From NCBI GenBank assembly GCA_030671095.1, contig DAOVAK010000204.1, positions 1 to 5,772 on the forward strand: a stretch of 5,772 bases of DNA, written 5' to 3'. A program made the translations under genes and the position numbers. The DNA is from Deltaproteobacteria bacterium (lineage in GTDB: Bacteria; Desulfobacterota; DSM-4660; Desulfatiglandales; HGW-15). This document shows, one piece after another, positions 1 to 5,680 of the stretch. The notes beneath the pieces are model-generated. The model made no database searches, was not told the DNA's origin, and was given only the letters and a program-made list of their open reading frames with translations. Numbering within the stretch: the first letter of the stretch is position 1; each line of letters begins with the position of its first letter.

Positions 1-246
1 TGCTCACTGGATACGATGAGGAGGATGTCATTGGGAAGGATTGCGGCCACCAGTCAGGACTTGACAAAACTGGTGGATGAAAATATGCTCTCCGGCATTT
101 CAAAGAAGACCTTCTTCTATTCCCAGAGTATGCTAAATTCCTATATGGGACAGACCCTGCCTGAGCCCGAGGGATACATTGAAAAGCCTCCCGAATCGGA
201 AGAACTCATTCATTTGGCCGAGAGCCTCATGGCTGGTCAAAAGTAA
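1..246 (+). CDS. C-terminal end of an unidentified protein (5' truncated)
   Basis: The reading frame is open from the first base of the window and ends at TAA 244-246, giving 81 residues. The first ATG (16) has no Shine-Dalgarno sequence ahead of it, and AGGAGG at 20-25 lies only 2 bases from the next ATG (28), so neither looks like a true start. The fragment is more likely the tail of a longer gene starting upstream. The tail is soluble, with no membrane segment. Apart from a Cys encoded by the first codon it has no cysteines. It reads as mixed helix with a Pro/Glu-rich stretch near residues 53-65 (LPEPEGYIEKPPESEE). I do not recognise the family. It does not resemble the C-terminus of HdrB, HdrC or MvhD as I know them, so it gives no evidence that HdrBC lies directly upstream. 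It is co-directional with hdrA but 133 bases away, so operon membership is uncertain. Confidence 0.6.
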   Translation, partial: CSLDTMRRMSLGRIAATSQDLTKLVDENMLSGISKKTFFYSQSMLNSYMGQTLPEPEGYIEKPPESEELIHLAESLMAGQK

Positions 247-323
247 ATCGGTTGGGCAGGGCCTGGAATCTCTAAGCCCGGCCTTAATCGGAGTGACAGA
301 GTATCGGGCTGATAGGTTTAACC

Positions 324-363
324 ATTACTCCAGTACTTCATCACTCCAGTACTCCAATTATAT
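324..363 (+). repeat. Degenerate 8-base tandem repeat upstream of hdrA
   Basis: Successive octamers read ATTACTCC (324-331), AGTACTTC (332-339), ATCACTCC (340-347), AGTACTCC (348-355) and a degraded AATTATAT (356-363). The consensus of the first four is ANYACTCC. Seen differently, ACTCCAGTAC is repeated exactly at 327-336 and 343-352. The array ends 16 bases before the hdrA start. The rest of this gap (247-323) shows no convincing promoter, terminator or RNA gene to me. Confidence 0.8.
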
Positions 364-368
364 TATCT

Positions 369-375
369 AGAGAGG
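369..375 (+). promoter_or_regulatory. Ribosome binding site of the large hdrA
   Basis: AGAGAGG lies 4 bases before ATG 380 and 7 bases before the adjacent ATG 383. The spacing favours translation from the second ATG, so the mature N-terminus may be MSNRIGF rather than MMSNRIG. The choice changes the protein by one residue. Confidence 0.55.
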
Positions 376-379
376 TCGA

Positions 380-3300
380 ATGATGTCTAACAGAATTGGA
401 TTTTATGTCTGCCATTGTGGGGTGAACATTGCCGGAAAGGTGAATGTTGAGGAGGTGGCGGAATTTGCGCGGCGTTTTGAGAACGTGGCGGTCGCCCGAG
501 ATTACAAGTTCATGTGTTCGGATCCCGGCCAGGAGATGATTGAGAAGGATATCGAAGAATATGGTCTGAATCGCGTGGTGGTGGCTTCCTGCAGTCCAAG
601 GCTCCACGAAAAGACCTTTCAGGGTGCCTGTCAGCGGGCAGGTATGAACGCTTACCATTTTCAGATGGCCTCCGTTCGTGAACAGGTCTCTTGGGTAACC
701 GAGGATTCTGATGACGCCACCAGGAAGGCAAAGACCTTAGCAGCAGCGGCCATCAACCGGGTCAACTATCATCAGAGTCTTACCTCACGCCGGGTGGATG
801 TCCATCCGGACGTCCTCGTTGTGGGTGCTGGTATCGCCGGCATGCAGGCAGCCCTTGATATTGCTGAAGCGGGCCTTAAGGTCTATCTGATAGAGAGACA
901 GCCCACCATCGGTGGCCATATGCTCCAGTTTGATAAGACCTTCCCCACCCTCGACTGTGCCGCCTGTATTGGAACCCCGAAGATGGTATCTGTGGGACAA
1001 AATCCAAATATCGAACTGCTTACCTACAGCGAGGTAGATGAAGTATCGGGCTTCATCGGTAACTATAAGGTGAAGGTTCGTCGTAATCCCCGCTACGTCA
1101 AAGAAGGGGTCTGCACGGGCTGTGGCGAATGCGCGATCGTCTGCCCCGTCGAAAGGCCGAGCGAATGGGATGAAGGAATTGCCACGAGAAATGCCGCATA
1201 CCGATCCTTTCCCCAGGCGGTACCCATCACCTTTGCCATTGAGAAAATGGACCGAGCACCATGCGTCATCACCTGCCCGGCGGGAATTAATGTCCAGGGA
1301 TATGTCCAGCTCATTGGCCAGGGCAAGTACAAGGAGGCTGTCCAGCTCATCATGGAACGACTGCCTTTGCCTGGGGTACTCGGGAGGGTTTGCCCTCATC
1401 CCTGTGAAGCCCAGTGCCGAAGGCTGCATGTGGATGAGGCGGTGGCCATCAGGGATTTAAAACGCTTCGCTGCCGATCAAGTAAACCTTGAAGAATTACC
1501 CATACCTGAAATCGAGGATCGCCCCGAGAAAGTGGCCGTCGTTGGCTCTGGGCCGGCCGGACTGACCGTAGCGTATTACTTGCGGCTGAGGGGTTACCAG
1601 GTGAGCATTTTTGAAGCACTGGAGGCCTTGGGAGGCATGCTTCGGGTGGGCATCCCCGATTACCGTTTGCCATCCCAGGTCTTAGACAATGAAATTAACC
1701 ACATTCTTAGGCTGGGCATCGAAGCGCAAACGGACCAGAGACTCGGTATTGATTTTACACTGGACGACCTTGAGAAGCAGGGCTTTAAGGCCATTTTTCT
1801 GGCGGTTGGCGCCCATCATAGCATAAAGGCAAATATCCCTGGTGAGGATGACTTCGAAGGGGTTCTGGATGCCGTGGATTTCCTCAGGGAGGCTAACCTT
1901 GGAGTCCATACAAAACCTGGAAACAGGGTTCTGGTGATCGGTGGCGGCAACGTGGCCATTGATGCGGCTCGGGTCGCCAAACGACTCGGTTGCGAGGAAG
2001 TCACCGTTGTTTACCGTCGAAGCCGGGAGGAAATGCCCGCCTATCCTGAAGAAATCGAGGGCGCCTTGGATGAGGGCGTAAATATCCATTATCTCACTGC
2101 ACCGGTACGCGTCTTGGGCGCTGATGGCAAGGTCTCAGGGTTCGAGTGCATAAAGACGGAACTTGGCAAACCTGATGCGAGTGGCCGCAGGAGGCCTGTC
2201 CCGGTTGAAGGCTCCGAATTTGTGATTGATTGCGATGCGATCATCCCTGCCATCGGCCAGCGGCCCGATATGGACTGGGTTGCGGACGCAAAGGCATTGG
2301 ATATATCCAGATGGGGAACCCTGGAGGTGAATCCCCACACCATGCAGACAAAAATCTCCCACGTCTTTTCAGCGGGGGACATGGTCACCGGACCGGCGTC
2401 AGTGATTGAGGCGGTGGGCGCGGCTCACAAGGCCGTAGAGGCCATAGATCGCTTCATAAAAGGCGAGGACCTCGGCCTTTATGCTGAGGAGCTGGAGGCC
2501 CAGGCCCAGCCCCCCCCTGGCGACGATTGGAGTGAAATTCCTGAACATCTTGATACGCAAACCCGGGTTCAATCCCGGCACCAAGAACCTGGGCAGAGAG
2601 TCTCTTCCTTTGAGGAGGTGGATCTTGGCTATCCTGAAAGTGAAGCCAAGAGGGAAGCCCTGCGCTGCCTGAACTGCGGGGTCTGCTCCGAGTGCATGGA
2701 ATGCGTCCGGGTCTGTGAGCCAAAGGCTATCGACCATACCATGAAGCCCGAAGTACGAGAGATCGAAGTGGGTAGCATTATCGTGGCAACTGGATACGAC
2801 CTCATGGATCCAACCCCAATGAAACAGTTTGGCTACGGAAAGTATCCCAATGTCCTTACCAGCCTTGAATTTGAACGCCTCAACAACGCTACAGGACCCA
2901 CCGACGGCAAGATCTTCATGAGAGACGAAAAGGGGGCGTTTACCAGCCCGCCTGAGAGTGTGGCTATCATCCATTGTGTTGGCAGCCGTGACGAGAACTA
3001 CCACGAATATTGCTCTCGGGTCTGTTGCATGTATGCCCTCAAGTACGGCCACCTCATCAAGGACAAGGTGGGGCACCACACAAAAATCTATGACTATTAC
3101 ATCGACATGCGTTGCTTTGGGAAAGGTTACGAAGAGTTCTACCGCAGGTGTCAGGAAGAAGGGATTACCTTTATACGGGGAAAACCTGCGGAAATCACGC
3201 ACCAGGCCCTCACCCCCGAAGAGGAAGGTAAACTTATTGTCATTGGAGAAGACACCCTCTTGGGCAAGCGGTACCGGACACCGGTGGATATGGTCATCCT

Positions 3301-3799
3301 CTGTGCCGCCATGGAAGCCCGCGATGATGCGGCTGATGTGGGTCGGGTCTTCGGGATCAATGAGGGGGCGGATGGTTTCTTTTTGGAAGAACACCCCAAG
3401 TTAGGACCATTGAATACCGCTACCGATGGGGTTTACCTGGCAGGCGCCTGTCAGGGCCCTAAGGACATCCCGGACGTGGTGGCCCAGGCATCAGGCGCGG
3501 CCGCCAAGGCCCTTCAGCTGGCGACCCGCGGAGAGGTGGAGGTCTCTCCCACCATTTCCTGGATAGACCCGGATGTTTGCGCTGGCTGTCAGACATGCAT
3601 CGGGCTTTGCGCCTACAATGCCATTGAGTTTGATGAACGAAGAGGCGTTTCGGTCATAAACGAGGCCCTTTGTAAAGGGTGCGGGAGTTGCTCGGGATTT
3701 TGTCCCAGTGGTGCTGCACAGGTCAAACATTTCAACGAGAAGCAGATTTTTGCTGAGCTGGACGGCATCATGGACGCACTGGCTGAGGTGGGGACTTAG
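380..3799 (+). CDS. hdrA: Large HdrA-like electron-bifurcating flavoprotein with an inserted GltD/NfnB-type NAD(P)H module
   Basis: A 1139-residue soluble protein. Seen: an HdrA N-terminal domain (residues 1-140; CHCG at 11-14, C46, C71); a first FAD Rossmann fold (145-173, GAGIAG); the HdrA signature LDCAACIGTPKM (191-202); and a [4Fe-4S] motif C245-C248-C251-C255. About 470 residues then follow that are foreign to ordinary HdrA: a GltD-type Cys domain (C295, C299, C338, C342, C346), a second FAD fold (384-412, GSGPAG), an NAD(P)H fold (517-537, GGGNVA) with YRRSREEMPA (545-554), and the closing AGDM motif (665-668). HdrA resumes at a Cys-rich segment (C763 to C779), YCSRVCCMYALKYG (877-890), and a C-terminal two-cluster ferredoxin (C1067-C1077 and C1098-C1108). 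Known: HdrA bifurcates electrons at its FAD, and GltD/NfnB modules oxidise NADPH. YRRSRE is typical of NADPH-binding members. Inferred: NAD(P)H is one substrate of the complex. Without the insert the length (about 670) is normal for HdrA. It resembles the large HdrA (HdrL-type) proteins of sulfate reducers. The reading frame is intact. ATG 383 is an equally good start. Confidence 0.93.
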   Translation: MMSNRIGFYVCHCGVNIAGKVNVEEVAEFARRFENVAVARDYKFMCSDPGQEMIEKDIEEYGLNRVVVASCSPRLHEKTFQGACQRAGMNAYHFQMASVREQVSWVTEDSDDATRKAKTLAAAAINRVNYHQSLTSRRVDVHPDVLVVGAGIAGMQAALDIAEAGLKVYLIERQPTIGGHMLQFDKTFPTLDCAACIGTPKMVSVGQNPNIELLTYSEVDEVSGFIGNYKVKVRRNPRYVKEGVCTGCGECAIVCPVERPSEWDEGIATRNAAYRSFPQAVPITFAIEKMDRAPCVITCPAGINVQGYVQLIGQGKYKEAVQLIMERLPLPGVLGRVCPHPCEAQCRRLHVDEAVAIRDLKRFAADQVNLEELPIPEIEDRPEKVAVVGSGPAGLTVAYYLRLRGYQVSIFEALEALGGMLRVGIPDYRLPSQVLDNEINHILRLGIEAQTDQRLGIDFTLDDLEKQGFKAIFLAVGAHHSIKANIPGEDDFEGVLDAVDFLREANLGVHTKPGNRVLVIGGGNVAIDAARVAKRLGCEEVTVVYRRSREEMPAYPEEIEGALDEGVNIHYLTAPVRVLGADGKVSGFECIKTELGKPDASGRRRPVPVEGSEFVIDCDAIIPAIGQRPDMDWVADAKALDISRWGTLEVNPHTMQTKISHVFSAGDMVTGPASVIEAVGAAHKAVEAIDRFIKGEDLGLYAEELEAQAQPPPGDDWSEIPEHLDTQTRVQSRHQEPGQRVSSFEEVDLGYPESEAKREALRCLNCGVCSECMECVRVCEPKAIDHTMKPEVREIEVGSIIVATGYDLMDPTPMKQFGYGKYPNVLTSLEFERLNNATGPTDGKIFMRDEKGAFTSPPESVAIIHCVGSRDENYHEYCSRVCCMYALKYGHLIKDKVGHHTKIYDYYIDMRCFGKGYEEFYRRCQEEGITFIRGKPAEITHQALTPEEEGKLIVIGEDTLLGKRYRTPVDMVILCAAMEARDDAADVGRVFGINEGADGFFLEEHPKLGPLNTATDGVYLAGACQGPKDIPDVVAQASGAAAKALQLATRGEVEVSPTISWIDPDVCAGCQTCIGLCAYNAIEFDERRGVSVINEALCKGCGSCSGFCPSGAAQVKHFNEKQIFAELDGIMDALAEVGT

Positions 3800-3801
3800 G
3801 G

Positions 3802-3836
3802 GATTGTCGATTGTAGATTGAAGATTGTCGACTAAG
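3802..3836 (+). repeat. Heptamer tandem array after hdrA
   Basis: Five consecutive 7-base units begin 2 bases after the hdrA stop: GATTGTC, GATTGTA, GATTGAA, GATTGTC and the degraded GACTAAG. In the phase used for the later arrays these read ATTGTCG, ATTGTAG, ATTGAAG, ATTGTCG (3803-3830). The period is exactly 7 with no indels. There are no stops or starts suggesting coding use. Confidence 0.85.
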
Positions 3837-3861
3837 GAATGAGAAAACCCAGAATTTTTTC

Positions 3862-3876
3862 CCTCCGTATCGGAGG
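3862..3876 (+). promoter_or_regulatory. Perfect hairpin in the mvhD leader
   Basis: CCTCCG (3862-3867) and CGGAGG (3871-3876) form a 6-bp GC-rich stem around a TAT loop. It is not a standard intrinsic terminator: the T run on the + strand (3855-3860) lies before it, and the next T run (3892-3896) starts 15 bases after it. It may be a processing, stability or attenuation element between the hdrA and mvhD messages. That role is inferred; only the complementarity is seen. Confidence 0.45.
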
Positions 3877-3896
3877 CCATAATTGAAAGTATTTTT

Positions 3897-3901
3897 GGAG
3901 G
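3897..3901 (+). promoter_or_regulatory. Ribosome binding site of mvhD
   Basis: GGAGG lies 6 bases before ATG 3908, an optimal Shine-Dalgarno placement that fixes the start. It is exactly complementary to CCTCC at 3862-3866 in the upstream hairpin. Confidence 0.85.
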
Positions 3902-3907
3902 CAGGAT

Positions 3908-4330
3908 ATGGCAGAGTACGAACCAACAATCATCGCCTTTGTATGCAACTGGTGTACTTATACTGCGGCTGATCTGGCGGGGACTTCTAGACTCATATAT
4001 CCCCACAACATTCGAATGATCCGGATGATGTGCACAGGAATGGTGGATCCCAAGTATGTCATCAAGGCCTTGCTTGAAGGGGCAGATGCCGTGCTGATCA
4101 GTGGCTGTCATCCAGGGGACTGCCATTACATAAACGGGAACTACAAGGCGCGTCGACGGGTTAAGCTCCTTAAGGAGATCCTCCCCAGGTTCGGCCTGGA
4201 TGAACGACGATTGAAGCTGACCTGGATTGGCGCCAGTGAAGGCGTGGATTTCGCTGAAACTGTCAGAGAGATGGTGGCCGAAATGAAAGAACTTGGTCCC
4301 AATGAGGTTAGGGAACAGATGGTCTTGTAA
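3908..4330 (+). CDS. mvhD: MvhD/FlpD-type [2Fe-2S] electron-transfer adaptor
   Basis: A 140-residue soluble protein, the usual length of stand-alone MvhD. The family motifs appear in order: CNWCTYTAAD (13-22), YPHNIRMIRMMCTG (31-44), GCHPGDCHY (66-74) with GN following (77-78), and WIGASEG (106-112). The five family cysteines are present (C13, C16, C42, C67, C72). Known: MvhD carries a [2Fe-2S] cluster and passes electrons from a hydrogenase or formate dehydrogenase to HdrA. Here the neighbours are an HdrA upstream and an FrhB/FdhB-like subunit downstream, with no hydrogenase in view. I infer that it wires the FrhB-like subunit to HdrA. It starts behind a strong GGAGG, so it is translated independently of hdrA (gap 108 bases). 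The related BamF proteins can carry selenocysteine at a Cys position, but all ligand positions here are ordinary Cys. The family assignment is secure; the electron donor is inferred. Confidence 0.95.
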   Translation: MAEYEPTIIAFVCNWCTYTAADLAGTSRLIYPHNIRMIRMMCTGMVDPKYVIKALLEGADAVLISGCHPGDCHYINGNYKARRRVKLLKEILPRFGLDERRLKLTWIGASEGVDFAETVREMVAEMKELGPNEVREQMVL

Positions 4331-4387
4331 TTGAAAATTGAAGATTGACGATTGGCGATTGATGATCTGTAAAATTGAAGATTTAGG
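4330..4387 (+). repeat. Heptamer array after mvhD, + orientation
   Basis: The array begins on the last base of the mvhD stop codon: ATTGAAA, ATTGAAG, ATTGACG, ATTGGCG, ATTGATG (4330-4364), then a degraded unit ATCTGTA and a 2-base shift, then ATTGAAG and ATTTAGG (4374-4387). The first five units share ATTG and a 7-base period, matching the array after hdrA. Confidence 0.85.
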
Positions 4388-4410
4388 ATAAGAGAGGCCC
4401 AAAAACAAAT

Positions 4411-4431
4411 AATCAATAGTCAATAATCAAT
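4411..4431 (-). repeat. Heptamer array in inverted orientation before the FrhB-like gene
   Basis: AATCAAT, AGTCAAT, AATCAAT on the + strand read ATTGATT, ATTGACT, ATTGATT on the - strand. This is the same ATTG-headed heptamer family as the preceding array, but reversed. ATCAATCG (4426-4433) is the exact reverse complement of CGATTGAT (4356-4363), so the two arrays could pair in the transcript. Confidence 0.7.
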
Positions 4432-4443
4432 CGAAAATTTATT

Positions 4444-4448
4444 GGAGG
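4444..4448 (+). promoter_or_regulatory. Ribosome binding site of the FrhB/FdhB-like gene
   Basis: GGAGG lies 6 bases before ATG 4455, in the same geometry as for mvhD, which supports this start. Confidence 0.8.
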
Positions 4449-4454
4449 AAATCA

Positions 4455-5600
4455 ATGGCTAAGATAGCAAAGATTGAGGTGAAAGAGCAGGACACCCTTG
4501 CCTCTCTTAGAGACTTTTTCCAGGCAATGCTCAGGGGTGGGGGGATAAATGCCCTTCTCGTGCCACAACATCTTCCCATGAAGAATTCGGTCATGCCCAC
4601 ACTGGTAACCGATCCAGAAAGGATTAATGGTGCAGACCCCTTGGCACCTGTGTTTCCGATGAACGCAGCGAAAGTGGTCACCAAGCTTACCCGCAGGCCC
4701 ATAGAAGGCCCCGTGGCCGTGGTGTTACGCCCATGCGAGATTCGCGCTTTTATCGAACTTGTGAAGCTCAAACAGGGAAGAATGGAGGATGTGGTACTTG
4801 TGGGGACGGACTGCTATGGGGCGTACAGCAATGTCAATTATCCACGCTTCGCCGGGGAAGATGGCATTGAGGCGACAGGCCGGTTTTACCAGAATATCGT
4901 GTCAGGGAAAGGCACTGCCTTCGAAGACTTTGATATTTCACCTGCCTGCAAGGCCTGTGAATCCCCCATTCCAGAAAATGCCGATATCCTCATCGGCCTG
5001 GTAGGTGTGGATACCAACAGTCAACTCCTTGTAAAGGCTAACACACCCAAGGGTGAGGAACTGCTTGAAAAACTTGATCTGCCAGGGACAACTGAGCCAG
5101 AAGGCCGACAGGCAGCCATTGATGCCCTTGTGGCCGAGCGCATCGCCTATAGGGACCAGATGTTCGATGAAACGAGCCAGGCCACGGCAGACATTCAAAA
5201 ACTCACCACCTACTTGGCCAACTGTATTAACTGTTATAACTGCCGGGTCGCTTGCCCTGTTTGCTACTGCAAAGAGTGTGTCTTTGTGACCGATGTATTC
5301 GACCATGAACCTTCCCAGTATCTGCGGTGGGCCAAACGGAAAGGCATCCTCAAAATGCCCAGCGACACGGTGTTTTATCATATTACCCGTTTGGCACATA
5401 TGAGTACGGCTTGTATCGGCTGTGGCCAGTGTTCCAATGCCTGTCCCAACAATATTCCAGTCATGGAAATTTTTCGAACCGTTGCCAATTACACCCAGAA
5501 GGCCTTTGACTATGTGGCTGGCCGTAGTGTTGAGGATGAGCCTCCCCTTTCGGTATTTCGCGAAGCAGAGTTCCAGGAGGTTACTGGAGGAAAGGACTAG
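4455..5600 (+). CDS. FrhB/FdhB-like (F420 hydrogenase/formate dehydrogenase beta family) iron-sulfur flavoprotein subunit
   Basis: 381 residues, soluble, no signal peptide. The N-terminal two thirds resembles the FrhB/FdhB catalytic domain: LRPCEIRAF (91-99), GTDCYG (117-122) and a CKAC pair (165-168). The C-terminal third is a ferredoxin-like domain with C257-C260-C263-C267, an unusual extra PVCYCKEC (C270, C272, C275), and a second cluster motif C320-C323-C326-C330 followed by PNNIPV. That makes 15 cysteines in all. Known: FrhB-family proteins bind FAD and [4Fe-4S] and exchange electrons with F420 or another nucleotide. Many bacterial homologues are annotated as formate dehydrogenase subunits although they lack the molybdopterin catalytic domain, as this one does. 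Inferred: it is the electron-input or output module feeding MvhD and HdrA. Its substrate (F420, NAD(P)H, or a protein partner) is not determined. Family placement is fairly sure; the specific name is not, so no symbol is given. Confidence 0.85.
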   Translation: MAKIAKIEVKEQDTLASLRDFFQAMLRGGGINALLVPQHLPMKNSVMPTLVTDPERINGADPLAPVFPMNAAKVVTKLTRRPIEGPVAVVLRPCEIRAFIELVKLKQGRMEDVVLVGTDCYGAYSNVNYPRFAGEDGIEATGRFYQNIVSGKGTAFEDFDISPACKACESPIPENADILIGLVGVDTNSQLLVKANTPKGEELLEKLDLPGTTEPEGRQAAIDALVAERIAYRDQMFDETSQATADIQKLTTYLANCINCYNCRVACPVCYCKECVFVTDVFDHEPSQYLRWAKRKGILKMPSDTVFYHITRLAHMSTACIGCGQCSNACPNNIPVMEIFRTVANYTQKAFDYVAGRSVEDEPPLSVFREAEFQEVTGGKD

Positions 5601-5604
5601 GGCC

Positions 5605-5639
5605 ATTTGCGATTTCGGATTGGGGATTTTGGATTTTTC
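5605..5639 (+). repeat. Heptamer array after the FrhB/FdhB-like gene
   Basis: Five units with an exact 7-base period start 4 bases after the stop codon: ATTTGCG, ATTTCGG, ATTGGGG, ATTTTGG, ATTTTTC. The ATTK head and frequent final G match the arrays after hdrA and mvhD, although the units are more T-rich. Confidence 0.75.
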
Positions 5640-5665
5640 AAATACGAAGCCCACAATTATTACAT

Positions 5666-5670
5666 AAGGG
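5666..5670 (+). promoter_or_regulatory. Weak ribosome binding site of the second HdrA-like gene
   Basis: AAGGG lies 10 bases before ATG 5681, weaker and more distant than the GGAGG sites of the two preceding genes. It is the only purine-rich candidate ahead of that start. Confidence 0.45.
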
Positions 5671-5680
5671 AATTCAAATT

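Noticed and set aside
2399..3394. Long minus-strand open frame (331 codons) opposite the large hdrA
   Set aside because: It lies wholly inside hdrA, whose + strand translation shows continuous HdrA and GltD motifs. The antisense frame has no recognisable motif and is a shadow of codon bias. The same applies to the minus-strand frames at 785-1429, 1682-2089 and 2089-2388.
3862..3896. Rho-independent terminator after hdrA
   Set aside because: The stem is only 6 bp and the T run starts 15 bases after it rather than immediately. On the minus strand there is no T run after the stem either.
3491..4423. Minus-strand open frame spanning the hdrA end, the gap and mvhD
   Set aside because: It overlaps two well-supported genes and would start inside the heptamer repeats. 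There is no ribosome binding site and no family motif.
3802..4431. CRISPR array
   Set aside because: The units are 7 bases with no spacers and they vary in sequence, so they are simple degenerate tandem repeats.
380..5600. Selenocysteine (in-frame TGA) as in BamE/BamF-type Hdr and MvhD homologues
   Set aside because: All frames read through without an internal TGA, and the expected ligand positions in HdrA and MvhD are Cys codons.
4938..5654. Minus-strand open frame opposite the FrhB/FdhB-like gene
   Set aside because: It is opposite a gene with clear ferredoxin motifs, and its N-terminus falls in the repeat array after 5600.
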